The notes under the pieces: model-generated
The model's input: only the letters and a program-made list of their open reading frames with translations
Database searches by the model: none
What the model was told of the DNA's origin: nothing
Shown: positions 52,458-61,302 of the stretch, in pieces
How the letters are laid out: the number at the start of each line of letters is the position of its first letter
Position numbering within the stretch: the stretch's first letter is position 1
Position numbers and translations under genes: made by a program
Source: Bacillota bacterium
Lineage (GTDB): Bacteria > Bacillota > Clostridia > Christensenellales > Aristaeellaceae
Reading direction: 5' to 3'
NCBI GenBank assembly: GCA_023404715.1
Contig: JAEYAR010000117.1
Span: 48,645 to 112,644, forward strand
DNA length: 64,000 nt

Positions 52458-52829
52458 ACATCTCGCCTCTTGTTTATCATTTTATACATTATGCAGTATA
52501 ACTCGCGACAACCCGTCGAGGCGATACCGCACAAAACGCATCGATTAAAAACTTGCATTCACTTTATACCAGCAAATGAATCGGTACTATTTTCATGCTA
52601 TCTGATGATCAAATTATAGCATGACGTCTTTGAGGTAACCATCCTCCAGCTGTCATTCCGACGGCTCAAATGGTGTCCGCGCATGTATCATAATTCCTTT
52701 GCGTGTTTGAAATCTCCGCATTCAGGCTTCGTTTATCCGTCGGTGTCAATTGCTCCGTTCCCCGTTATTGACAAAGCAGCGCCACCGCCACATACTGTGA
52801 AAAATACCATGGACGAGGAGCGAAATAGA
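52458..52829. promoter_or_regulatory. Divergent intergenic region with two inverted repeats
   Basis: 372 bp, AT-rich, between the aldolase operon and the sialidase-like gene. TTATAC / GTATAA (52482-52501, 8-nt spacer) lies 25 bp upstream of the aldolase start next to a possible minus-strand -10 (TATAAA). CATGCTAT / ATAGCATG (52594-52623, 14-nt spacer) lies 200 bp before the sialidase-like start. Either may be a regulator site. No protein or RNA gene was seen. Confidence 0.4.
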
Positions 52830-53924
52830 ATGACCAATCAGGTGTATACCAAGGTTCGCCAAATGCTTTCCTGTACGCTTTCTGTGCTGTACAAGCCACA
52901 GGATCTCCAGTGGAGCTATTCCCACCACGCCTCAATTTGTAACTTTGCCGGGCAATATCACGCCATCTGGTCCAACGGAGAACGCGACGAAGACGACCTG
53001 CGCCAGCGCGTTTTGCATGCAGTCTCGCACGACGGCGTGCATTGGTCGCGCCATGAGGTTTTGTTTCCTTCAGAGACGGACCATGTGATGACTGCAGCAG
53101 GCTTTCACATTCATGACGGCATGTTGGTCGCGTATGCGGGCAGTTATGCGTATGCCCCACAAAATGTGGCCTGTGGCCGCTACATAACCATCAACGATCA
53201 ACACAGAGGCACAACCCTGCTGGCTAAATCCACCAGCGACGGCGCTGCCTGGGGGCCGGTTATAGACCTTCACATTCCCGTCGTGCCCAATCACGGGCCG
53301 CAAAAACTACATTCTGGCCGTCTTCTCCTCTCCGGCGGCATAACATTCCCTTATACGGACGATCCATTCGGTCTGGGTGGCTGGAACGTCAGGGGCCTCG
53401 ATCCCTGCCCGTGGACGGATATGTGCGACGACTCCGAAGGCGTCATGCGCCATGCAGCGCTGCGGGACGACGGCGTAATGCTGTGTGAAGGCAGCTTCTA
53501 TCAAACCGACGACCGTGCGATTCATATGCTGCTGCGTTCGGACAAAAGAAGGCTTTATGAATCCGTCAGCATCGACGACGGTGAAACGTGGAGCAAGCCC
53601 ATCGCAACGGGCTTTATCTGCGCAAATTCAAAATTTCATCTCGGCCGTCTGCCGGACGGGCGCTTTTATTGGGTAGGAAACCCTGACCCTGCAAGCGCCC
53701 GCTGCCCATTGGTTTTATCCCTTTCTGCCGACGGGGCGGTCTTTGATCAGGAGTACATCATCGATGAAACATACCGCCCTTTGCGCCATCCAGGGAAGTA
53801 CAAAGGAGGCATCTACGGATATCCTCATTCTTACATTGAAGGTGGACGAATGTACATAATTTGCTCCGTCAACAAGGAGGACGTTCACGTATACTCCTTT
53901 GAACTGTCTCAGCTAGATCATTGA
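52830..53924 (+). CDS. Sialidase-like beta-propeller protein
   Basis: 364 residues from the ATG at 52830 (GAGGAG 9 bp upstream), no signal peptide. Contains Asp-box-like repeats (SHDGVHWSRHE, SIDDGETWSKP, and weaker copies), which mark the six-bladed propeller of sialidases and BNR proteins. An Arg triad and the nucleophile Tyr/Glu cannot be assigned with confidence, and the FRIP motif of true sialidases is absent, so other exo-glycosidase activity or sugar binding is possible. A cytoplasmic place suggests it acts on imported oligosaccharide. Confidence 0.7.
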   Translation: MTNQVYTKVRQMLSCTLSVLYKPQDLQWSYSHHASICNFAGQYHAIWSNGERDEDDLRQRVLHAVSHDGVHWSRHEVLFPSETDHVMTAAGFHIHDGMLVAYAGSYAYAPQNVACGRYITINDQHRGTTLLAKSTSDGAAWGPVIDLHIPVVPNHGPQKLHSGRLLLSGGITFPYTDDPFGLGGWNVRGLDPCPWTDMCDDSEGVMRHAALRDDGVMLCEGSFYQTDDRAIHMLLRSDKRRLYESVSIDDGETWSKPIATGFICANSKFHLGRLPDGRFYWVGNPDPASARCPLVLSLSADGAVFDQEYIIDETYRPLRHPGKYKGGIYGYPHSYIEGGRMYIICSVNKEDVHVYSFELSQLDH

Positions 53925-53941
53925 GAAAGGAACATCATTCT

Positions 53942-54880
53942 ATGACAAGTACGGCCTATGTTATGCGCCCGCAAGAACGCGTCGACGCAGTCCTGGATAC
54001 GGACGCGTACAACGAAATAGATGACCAGTTTGCCATCGCTTATCTTTTGGCCTCTCCCGACCGAGTCAATTTAGAAGCGATTTATGCTGCGCCTTTTCAA
54101 AATAAAAAGGCCACCAGCCCGGCAGAGGGCATGGAAAAAAGCTATCATGAAGTCCTCAAGCTTTTAACCCTTGCCCAAAAACCGAATCTGGCCGTTAGTC
54201 TCTTTCGAGGGAGCACGCGCTATTTGCCGGATGAAAAAACACCTATCATCAGCGCGGCGGCGCAGGATCTTTGTGAGCGGGCTGAACGCCACACCCCACA
54301 TCGCCCATTATACGTCCTGGCGATCGGCGCGATCACAAACGTCGCCTCGGCGCTGTTGATCAATCCCGCTATAGCTGCCAATCTGGTCATCGTATGGCTG
54401 GGCGGTCATGCCTATCACCATAAAAACAACCTTGAATTTAACGCTAAACAGGATGTCGCCGCCGCACGCGTCGTATTTAACAGCAATGCAGCCCTCGTGC
54501 AGCTTCCTTGTGTCGGCGTCGTCGATACGCTGACTACTACTGAACCGGAATTGCGCTATTGGCTATCCGGAAAAAACGCGCTGTGTGATTATCTCGTTTC
54601 TCACACCGTCGAGGAGGCCGAAACCTACGCAAGGAACAAGCCCTGGAGCCGCGTCATCTGGGATATTTCAGCCGTGGCATGGCTACTGGATACGGAGGGA
54701 CGCGCAGTGCTGGACCGCTGTGAGCATCGTCCCATTCTACAATATGACCATCACTATAGTTTTTCTCCGGATCGGCCGTCCTTGAACTATGTATACCAAA
54801 TCCGCCGAGACGCGGTGTTCGAGGATCTTTTCCGGCGGCTCGCATCCCTAGATACCGGCATCGAAAGTCAAATGCCTTAA
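53942..54880 (+). CDS. Nucleoside-hydrolase-like protein
   Basis: 312 residues from the ATG at 53942 (AAAGGA 10 bp upstream). The N-terminal calcium-site motif reads DTDAYNEIDDQFA (19-31), the variant with an inserted NE seen in nucleoside-hydrolase-like proteins of glycan loci rather than the plain DTDPGxDD of IunH/RihA. PLYVLAIGAITNVASALL and VWLGGHAYHH are core strands of the fold. It starts 17 bp after the sialidase-like gene. Its presence in a sugar locus suggests cleavage of an N-glycosidic or glycosyl bond in the released sugar; true nucleosides are also possible. Confidence 0.8.
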   Translation: MTSTAYVMRPQERVDAVLDTDAYNEIDDQFAIAYLLASPDRVNLEAIYAAPFQNKKATSPAEGMEKSYHEVLKLLTLAQKPNLAVSLFRGSTRYLPDEKTPIISAAAQDLCERAERHTPHRPLYVLAIGAITNVASALLINPAIAANLVIVWLGGHAYHHKNNLEFNAKQDVAAARVVFNSNAALVQLPCVGVVDTLTTTEPELRYWLSGKNALCDYLVSHTVEEAETYARNKPWSRVIWDISAVAWLLDTEGRAVLDRCEHRPILQYDHHYSFSPDRPSLNYVYQIRRDAVFEDLFRRLASLDTGIESQMP

Positions 54881-54904
54881 CAGGATCTCCTTTCAACGCA
54901 AAAC

Positions 54905-54936
54905 GCCGCAGCTTCGACGTCAGTCGAAGCTGCGGC
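54905..54936. terminator. Bidirectional terminator
   Basis: GCCGCAGCTTCGAC and its exact complement, 14 bp, with a GTCA loop, lie between the convergent nucleoside-hydrolase-like and PlsY-like genes. CTCTTTGTC follows on the plus strand and GTTTTGCGTT on the minus strand. Confidence 0.8.
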
Positions 54937-54946
54937 CTCTTTGTCT

Positions 54947-55573
54947 TCAGGCTGCTTTGCGCGCTTCCCGTTCCCTTTCGATCCGCTCTTTCGCCTCCTC
55001 GAGCGCAGTGCTCGCCTCCCGCACATGGCGGCTCCCCACGATGACGAGGAGCCCGCCCGCGATGAATCGGATCGGGGGCGCCGACACCAACAAAATGGTA
55101 AATGCCGCAAACGCGCACAGGCTCGTGAACATCAGCATCGCATGGTTGTGCAAAATAGGCAATAGCAAGAGCACGATCGCGGCCAGCAGTAGCACGGCAT
55201 GCGTTACCGGCCACAGCCCGAGCAGCGCGCCGAACATCGAAGCGATCGCCTTTCCACCCTTAAATTTCAGCGTCGCCGGATAAGCGTGGCCCAGAACCGG
55301 CGAGAGCGCCACAGGCACGAGCGCCCAACCGGCAATGCCGCCCCAGACGATGGCTGCATAGACCGGAACCGCAGCCTTGAGCACATCCAGCATGGCGCAA
55401 AATACGCCGACCGCCGGGCCGCAAAGGCGCAACGCGTTTGCCGCGCCAGGGTTGCCGTCGTCGTTTTGCGTGCGCACATCTCCGCCCGTGAGCAGCTTGG
55501 GGATATAATAGGAATACATGACGCTGCCCGACAGATATCCGGCCAGCGAAAAGAGAACCATCCGCAGTCCCAT
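54947..55573 (-). CDS. PlsY-like glycerol-3-phosphate acyltransferase
   Basis: 208 residues, several membrane helices. Motif 2 DGNPGAANALR and motif 3 GHAYPATLKFKGGKAIAS match PlsY (acyl-phosphate to glycerol-3-phosphate). Motif 1 is SGSVMYSYYIPKL, away from the usual GSIP form, and GGKGVA is GGKAIA here, so it may be a paralogue rather than the essential PlsY. A charged C-terminal tail (ALEEAKERIEREREARKAA) is extra. It lies 26 bp after the glycosyltransferase gene, suggesting a membrane-lipid unit. Confidence 0.82.
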   Translation of the reverse strand: MGLRMVLFSLAGYLSGSVMYSYYIPKLLTGGDVRTQNDDGNPGAANALRLCGPAVGVFCAMLDVLKAAVPVYAAIVWGGIAGWALVPVALSPVLGHAYPATLKFKGGKAIASMFGALLGLWPVTHAVLLLAAIVLLLLPILHNHAMLMFTSLCAFAAFTILLVSAPPIRFIAGGLLVIVGSRHVREASTALEEAKERIEREREARKAA

Positions 55574-55599
55574 AAATGCCCGCCTCCTCGCAACCCTAT

Positions 55600-56724
55600 T
55601 TATCGGTGAAAAGAGCCGTCCGCCGCGCGCGCGATCAAATCGCGCGCGATATCCATCGCCGCCGTGCCCGATATCAGCCGCGCCTGCGCCGCCCCCTGTG
55701 CCGCGCGCAGGCCCGCGTCATCCAACAAACGCCCGACAACGGCCGCCGCCTCCCCGCTTTTTTTAGCCCAGCATGCCGCGCCCTCTCGCTCAAAGAAGGC
55801 CGCGTTTTGCGTCTCCACGCCTTGTATCGGGTGAATCAAAACAAGCGGCAGGCGCTTTTGCATGACCTCCGTACTGGTCAGCCCGCCGGGCTTGGTGACC
55901 ACCACATCCGCGCTGTCGAGCAGCTCAAAGAGCGGCTGCACCCGCCCCAAAACGCGCAGCCTGCCCCCTTGCGGGTATGCGGATTCGATCTGCGCGCGTA
56001 CGCGCGCATTGCTGCCGCAGACGACCGTGATGTGCACATCGTCCGGCAGGGTGAGCAGCTCGTCCAGCACCTCCGGCAGGTTGCCCGCGCCCATCGATCC
56101 GCCGATGAGCAGCACGTGACGCACATCCGGCGCTAGCCCTTGCGCCGCCTTGGCTGCGCGTACGTTCGCGCAGGGTTGACAGACCGGATCCGCGGGAATC
56201 CCGAGAGGCACGAGGCGATCCGCCTTCATGCCGTGCGCTACGTACTCCTCCGTCAAGGCGGCGCTCGGCGTATAAAAGACGTCCAGATCCACCTCTTCCC
56301 AGAAAGGCGCGCAGGTATAATCCGTCATCACGCCCGCCGTCAGCGGCAACTGCCTGCGCGCGCGCAGGCTGCTGATCGTCTGTGCGGCAAAGATATGAGG
56401 GCAGACCACGATATCCGGCCGCTGCTCATCCAGGTAAGCGGCCAAACGGTCTTTATACAACGCATTGGCGTAGTAGATCGGGCTCTTGTGCCGGGGGGAG
56501 GAGACAAACGCGCCGGCTTGATAAATTTTTCCGAACACCGATGGATAGTGGCGCACGACGCCCACGTAGACCCCTTCTACGGCGCGCGCCACGCGCTTTC
56601 CTGCAAGCTCCAGGCAGTCCCGGCTCGCGGTCTTCACCCCGAGATCGCCCAGCGCCCGCGCAATGGCCTGTGCCGCCGCGTTGTGCCCGCCGCCGGTGGC
56701 TGCGGATAAGCAGACCGCCTTCAC
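55600..56724 (-). CDS. MurG/MGDG-synthase-type glycosyltransferase (diacylglycerol glucosyltransferase-like)
   Basis: 374 residues from a GTG at 56724 behind GGGGGGAG. N-terminal LSAATGGGHNAAAQAIA and the UDP-sugar block VTKPGGLTSTEVMQKRLPLVL place it with the GT28 enzymes that glycosylate diacylglycerol (UgtP, MGDG synthase). LLIGGSMGAGNL is the nucleotide-binding loop. It would make the glycolipid anchor used for lipoteichoic acid or membrane glycolipids. Divergent from the YyaL-like gene. Confidence 0.85.
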   Translation of the reverse strand: MKAVCLSAATGGGHNAAAQAIARALGDLGVKTASRDCLELAGKRVARAVEGVYVGVVRHYPSVFGKIYQAGAFVSSPRHKSPIYYANALYKDRLAAYLDEQRPDIVVCPHIFAAQTISSLRARRQLPLTAGVMTDYTCAPFWEEVDLDVFYTPSAALTEEYVAHGMKADRLVPLGIPADPVCQPCANVRAAKAAQGLAPDVRHVLLIGGSMGAGNLPEVLDELLTLPDDVHITVVCGSNARVRAQIESAYPQGGRLRVLGRVQPLFELLDSADVVVTKPGGLTSTEVMQKRLPLVLIHPIQGVETQNAAFFEREGAACWAKKSGEAAAVVGRLLDDAGLRAAQGAAQARLISGTAAMDIARDLIARAADGSFHR

Positions 56725-56892
56725 AGTGTCACTCCCCCCTCATCTATTTTGAATATAGTATAACACGCTTTTGACGCGGTGGCGACAGGCAAACTTCTTG
56801 ATGTCGTTTCGTTCGTCTCAAAACCACACAGAGCGCGCATGTTTTCGCGTGCGTCCGTGCATACTAGGCCCATCATTGCAGGAGGTGACCGC

Positions 56893-58659
56893 ATGCAGCT
56901 TGCATCTTCACGCCTTTCAGGCGAAACATCCCCCTACCTTCTCGCACACGCCGCCCAACCGATCGCCTGGTATCCATGGGGCGATGAAGCGTTTGAAGAG
57001 GCTGCGCGCCGGGACGTACCCGTCTTCCTCTCCAGCGGCTACGCGAGCTGCCACTGGTGCCATCGTATGGCGCAGGACGCCTTTCAGGATCCCATCGTAG
57101 CGGAGCTTTTAAACGCGCATTTCGTCTCCATTAAAGTCGACCGCGAACAGCGGCCGGACGTCGACGCGTATTACATGGAGTCGTGCATCGCGCTCAACGG
57201 CGAGGGCGGCTGGCCGCTCTCCGTCTTTTTGTTGCCCGACAGACGGCCGTTCTTTGCGGGCACCTACTTTCCCGCGCAGTCCCGCGGCGGGCAGACGGGC
57301 CTGCGCGCGCTGCTCAGCCGGCTTAGCAGCCTGTGGGCGAGCGACCGCGCGCGCATCGTCACCTGGGCGGACCAGCTGTCCGGGGTGGTCTTCCAAAATC
57401 ACGCCGGCGCGCACGCGGATATGGACGCCCTGTGCACGCAGCTGGAGCGCGACCTGCTCTCCGCGCAGGATCACCGCGCGGGCGGCATCGGCGCCGCGCC
57501 CAAGTTCCCCAACGTGCCCGCGTTGCGCTTCCTTTTGGAGCGCGCGCAACGCGAATCCGCGGAGAAACCGTCCGAGACCGCCCCGGGCATGATGCTGCAC
57601 AAGGCGGCGCGCGCGATGGCCTACGGCGGCATTCACGACGTTATCGGGGGCGGCTTCTTTCGATACACTGTCGATGCGATGTGGCGCACGCCTCATTATG
57701 AGAAGATGCTCGTGGATAACGCGCAGCTCGCGCTGCTCTTCCTGGCCTGCGGCATGCCGGATTCAGCCGTCGACGCGGCGGACTACATCCTGTCGACCCT
57801 CCGTTTTAAAGAAGGGGGCTTTTATTCCTCGCAGGATGCGGACGACCCGCGCGGCGAGGGCGCGTATTACATGCTGACGCCCGAGGAGGTCGAGGCGGCG
57901 CTTGGCCCGGAGGACGGGGCACGCTGCTGCGCGCTGCTGCACATTTTGCACGCGCCCGGTGAGCGCCATCAGCAGGGCGTGCTCCCTTACCTGGACGACG
58001 GCCTACGCGAGGCGGACGAGGCTTTCCTACGCGGCGTGATCCCGAAGCTGCAGGATATTCGCAAGGAACGGCCCGCCCCACGGGTGATCGAGCAGGCGAC
58101 GCTGACGGGTAACGCGCTGGCGATCATGGCCTTCGCCGTGCTGGGCCGCCTGCTCGGCCGGTCGAACTACGTGCAATCCGCTGCCCAGGCCGCGCGCTTC
58201 GTCGGCGAATACATGGTGGAGCGCGGACGGCTCTACGGCGCCTGGTCGGCGGGCTCCGCCTCCAGCCCCGCGACGATCGACGGTTACGCCGCCTATACCC
58301 TCGCGCTCTTCATGCTCTCCGAGGCCGACAAGCAAACCCCCTGGCGCAAGAGCGCGCTGCACTATCTGGATGAGACGATGCGCCTCTTCGTCCCGCCGGA
58401 CGGCCGGCCCGCGCTTACGGGTAGCGACATGCGCGATCTGCCGGTGCGCATCAGCGCCGTCACCGATGAAAGCGTGCCCTCCGGCGCGGCGCTGCTGATG
58501 GAAAGCCTCCTGCTCGCGCACCGCTTTACCGGCAATCCCGAGCGGCTCGCCGACGCGCAAAGAATCCTGGGCGCAAGCCTGCCCTCCTCCGGGGCCGCCC
58601 TGCTGGCACACGCCGGGGTGCTCACGGCCGGCATGAAAATACAGCAAAGCGCGAAATAA
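56893..58659 (+). CDS. YyaL/DUF255 thioredoxin-domain protein
   Basis: 588 residues from the ATG at 56893 (GGAGGTGACCGC upstream). The N-terminal DUF255 thioredoxin-like domain has SPYLLAHAAQPIAWYPWG and the CHWC site (C53, C56), followed by an (alpha/alpha)6 domain of the GlcNAc-epimerase type. GGIHDVIGGGFFRYTVD and PHYEKMLVDNAQL are invariant family blocks. Family members are shorter or longer around 600-700 residues; the cellular role is not settled. A terminator follows. Confidence 0.9.
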   Translation: MQLASSRLSGETSPYLLAHAAQPIAWYPWGDEAFEEAARRDVPVFLSSGYASCHWCHRMAQDAFQDPIVAELLNAHFVSIKVDREQRPDVDAYYMESCIALNGEGGWPLSVFLLPDRRPFFAGTYFPAQSRGGQTGLRALLSRLSSLWASDRARIVTWADQLSGVVFQNHAGAHADMDALCTQLERDLLSAQDHRAGGIGAAPKFPNVPALRFLLERAQRESAEKPSETAPGMMLHKAARAMAYGGIHDVIGGGFFRYTVDAMWRTPHYEKMLVDNAQLALLFLACGMPDSAVDAADYILSTLRFKEGGFYSSQDADDPRGEGAYYMLTPEEVEAALGPEDGARCCALLHILHAPGERHQQGVLPYLDDGLREADEAFLRGVIPKLQDIRKERPAPRVIEQATLTGNALAIMAFAVLGRLLGRSNYVQSAAQAARFVGEYMVERGRLYGAWSAGSASSPATIDGYAAYTLALFMLSEADKQTPWRKSALHYLDETMRLFVPPDGRPALTGSDMRDLPVRISAVTDESVPSGAALLMESLLLAHRFTGNPERLADAQRILGASLPSSGAALLAHAGVLTAGMKIQQSAK

Positions 58660-58699
58660 GCGGGAATATGGCGTAGGCGCCGTCTAACCGCTATTCCCT

Positions 58700-58726
58700 G
58701 GACGTTCGTTTCGAACGTCCTTTCTT
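58700..58726 (+). terminator. Terminator of the YyaL-like gene
   Basis: GGACGTTCG / CGAACGTCC, a 9-bp stem with a TTT loop, is followed by TTTCTT. Confidence 0.8.
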
Positions 58727-58797
58727 GTCGTCTTGCCCACAAATAACAGCTTTGAAGACAGCCTCCTTAAAATTTCCCATTTTCGTCAACCTTTATC

Positions 58798-58826
58798 TTG
58801 CCCCCCGCGCGCGCAAGGCGTATAAT
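58798..58826 (+). promoter_or_regulatory. Sigma-A-type promoter of the LCP-CPBP-rlmH unit
   Basis: TTGCCC and TATAAT are separated by 17 bp, about 90 bp upstream of the LCP start codon. Confidence 0.65.
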
Positions 58827-58916
58827 GATAGAGATTATTCCCTTGCAGTGATTCGCGCGCCCGGCGCGTTCTATAGAAAACCGGATTTATATTCGATCCA
58901 TAAGGAGGAACGCGCC

Positions 58917-59804
58917 TTGCGCCATAAATTATGCTTGCTGTTTATCGTGCTCCTCTGCGCGCTTAGCGCACCGGCGCTGTGCGAGGAGGAACCTTTAGCG
59001 GTCAATACCCAGGTGCACCATTACCTGCTGCTGGGGCTCGATACGTATACGGACGCCATCGCCCACGATGCGCGTACGGACACCATATTGCTCATCACGA
59101 TGGACCGGAAGTACGAGCGCCTCATCCTCACGTCGATCCTGCGCGATACCAAGGTAAAAAACCCCAGGGGAAACGATACGAAGATGAACCTGCTCTATAA
59201 GAATTACGGCATCGACGGCGTCACACAGGTGCTGGAAAAGCAGCTCGATATCGACATCTCCGGCACAGTGCTCATCAACTACGAGAACGTCAAACTGCTC
59301 ATCGACGCGTTGGGCGGGGTGGACATCGAGATCACCAAGAACGAGGCCAGCACCATCTCCAGCATTCTGCTGCACGACGATCCCAACCTACCCGCAGGCG
59401 CGGGCATGACGCACATGACCGGTCGCATCGCGCTGGCCTACATGCGCAACCGCTGGGATACGCTCGACGGCAGCAACGGCGGCGATTTCAGCCGCACGCA
59501 ACGCCAACGCAAGGTGCTGACCGAGCTGCTGCGCAAATGCCGGTCGATGAGCCTTGGCGACCTCTCCGCCGTGTATAACGCCATCGCAGACGGGGTGGAG
59601 ACCGATATGAACCCGCTGGAGATCCTCTCGGCCATTCAAATCGGCTATAGCATGCTCAGCGCGGACCTGACGGAATACCACATCCCGGCCGACGGCACAT
59701 TCTCCTATGGCATGCTCGGCTCCTCGTCGGTGCTTAGCACCAACTGGACGCGCAATAAAAACCTCTTTCACGAACTGCTCAATACGCCTCCGGAGGGGGT
59801 ATGA
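58917..59804 (+). CDS. LytR-CpsA-Psr (LCP) family protein
   Basis: 295 residues from a TTG at 58917, 8 bp after AAGGAGG; the long upstream frame has no ribosome site. A signal peptide or anchor (RHKLCLLFIVLLCALSAPALC) is followed by the LCP domain: LLLGLDTYT, RTDTILLITMD, SILRDTKV, ALGGVDIEI, ALAYMRNRWD and SRTQRQRKVL. LCP enzymes transfer teichoic acid or capsule polymers from lipid carriers to peptidoglycan. Overlaps the CPBP gene by 4 bp. Confidence 0.9.
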   Translation: MRHKLCLLFIVLLCALSAPALCEEEPLAVNTQVHHYLLLGLDTYTDAIAHDARTDTILLITMDRKYERLILTSILRDTKVKNPRGNDTKMNLLYKNYGIDGVTQVLEKQLDIDISGTVLINYENVKLLIDALGGVDIEITKNEASTISSILLHDDPNLPAGAGMTHMTGRIALAYMRNRWDTLDGSNGGDFSRTQRQRKVLTELLRKCRSMSLGDLSAVYNAIADGVETDMNPLEILSAIQIGYSMLSADLTEYHIPADGTFSYGMLGSSSVLSTNWTRNKNLFHELLNTPPEGV

Positions 59805-60772
59805 CCATGTATGACAAGCGCCGCACGGACTTTTTCCCGCCGGTTCATGCGGCGCTTCTTTTATTGCTCGCGATCGTCTGCGTGCGCCCTATGCTCTCCT
59901 GGCTGTACGGCGTGCTGTTTCCCAGCGGCATCGGCGAAAACCTGTATTATATGATCTCCGCTTTGCAGGAAATCAATCTCTTCGCCCTGCCCGCCATATG
60001 GATGCTCTTTGTGCGCTATCCCACGTCGCATTTATCGGTTCGCACGGCGAAGCTGCGCGCGAGCGAAGCGGTCTCATTCTCGCTTGCGGCCATCCTCGGG
60101 GTCTTCGTCTTTTCCTACCTCTCCAATCTATGGATGCTGCTCCTGCAGCGCCTGGGCGTCCCGCTGACGCTCTCGTCCGTGCCCGCGCCCTCCGGGCCCG
60201 TGCAATTCCTCTCCTCCGTGCTGGCGATCGCCACGCTGCCCGCCATGTGCGAAGAGCTGTTTTTCCGCGGCTTCGTCTTCTCGGCGTTTGAGGAAGGGGG
60301 TACGCGCCGCGCGCTGCTGTGGAGCGCCCTGCTTTTCGCGCTGATGCACGGCCAGCTCACGGCGCTGCCGGTGCACCTGATTCTGGGCTTTCTCTTCGGT
60401 TATATGGCCATCTATATGCACTCCATCTACGCGCCCATGCTCTATCACGCCTTTCACAACGGTGCATCCCTGCTCGCAACCTATCTGCTCTCACAGGGCG
60501 CGCAGGCGGAGGCGGAGGCGGACGCGGTCGTCTCCCTTTCACAGACGCTCTCGCTGCTGCCTTCGATGCTGTTTCTGCTATTCCTCTGGCTCTTGTTGAT
60601 CGTGCTTCCGCTTCGCGCCCGCTATCAAGATCTGAAAGGCCGGTTTGACTTTTACCTGGTCCCGACGCAGACCGCCCCGCGGCCGGTCCACGAACGCTGT
60701 CTGCTAGCCGCCGCCGTCGCGCTGCTCGTGGCGACCTACATCTTCAACACGTGGGGAGGCCTTTTCCTTTGA
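59801..60772 (+). CDS. CPBP-family intramembrane metalloprotease
   Basis: 323 residues with about eight membrane helices. Motif 1 CEELFFRGF, motif 2 FALMHGQ and motif 3 HAFHNG give the Glu/His metal site of the Abi/CAAX-like proteases. Start overlaps the LCP stop (ATGA), so the two are coupled. The substrate is unknown. In Firmicutes such proteins process secreted peptides or membrane anchors. Confidence 0.87.
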   Translation: MTMYDKRRTDFFPPVHAALLLLLAIVCVRPMLSWLYGVLFPSGIGENLYYMISALQEINLFALPAIWMLFVRYPTSHLSVRTAKLRASEAVSFSLAAILGVFVFSYLSNLWMLLLQRLGVPLTLSSVPAPSGPVQFLSSVLAIATLPAMCEELFFRGFVFSAFEEGGTRRALLWSALLFALMHGQLTALPVHLILGFLFGYMAIYMHSIYAPMLYHAFHNGASLLATYLLSQGAQAEAEADAVVSLSQTLSLLPSMLFLLFLWLLLIVLPLRARYQDLKGRFDFYLVPTQTAPRPVHERCLLAAAVALLVATYIFNTWGGLFL

Positions 60773-61248
60773 CCCTTTGCATTCTCTGCGTCGGACGGCT
60801 GCGGGAGCGTTTCTACCGCGACGCGGCGGACGAATACATCAAGCGCTTAAAGCGCTTTGGCGCGATCGAGGAGGTCGAGCTGCCGGATCTGCCCGAACCC
60901 GCGAATGCATCGCCCGCGATCGAGCAGAAGATCCGCGAAAGAGAGGGCGAGGCCATCCTCTCCCGCATCCGTGCGCAGGATCATGTGGTCGCGCTGTGCA
61001 TCGAGGGCGCACAGCTCTCGTCCGAGCAGCTCGCCCAGCGTATATCCGCGCTGGAAGGGCGCGGCGTCGGCCGGGCGGTCTTCGTCATCGGCGGCTCGCT
61101 GGGGCTATCGGACGCGGTGATACGCCGCGCGAACGAGCGCCTCTCCTTCTCCAAAATGACGTTCCCCCATCAGCTCGCCCGCGTCGTGCTGCTCGAGCAG
61201 CTATACCGCGCCCGCAAGATCGGCGCAAACGAGCGGTATCACAAATAG
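60769..61248 (+). CDS. rlmH: 23S rRNA (pseudouridine1915-N3)-methyltransferase RlmH
   Basis: 159 residues, exactly the usual length, when started at the TTG at 60769, 8 bp after GGGGAGG and overlapping the CPBP stop by 4 bp. SPOUT-fold signature: VALCIEGAQLSSEQLAQ, VFVIGGSLGLSD and FSKMTFPHQLARVVLLEQLYRA. Methylates helix 69 of 23S rRNA. Confidence 0.96.
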   Translation: MTLCILCVGRLRERFYRDAADEYIKRLKRFGAIEEVELPDLPEPANASPAIEQKIREREGEAILSRIRAQDHVVALCIEGAQLSSEQLAQRISALEGRGVGRAVFVIGGSLGLSDAVIRRANERLSFSKMTFPHQLARVVLLEQLYRARKIGANERYHK

Positions 61249-61302
61249 CGCCGCCCGCCATGGGCTTGTGCACGACTACCTGAAAGAAAGAAGGAATCCC
61301 TT

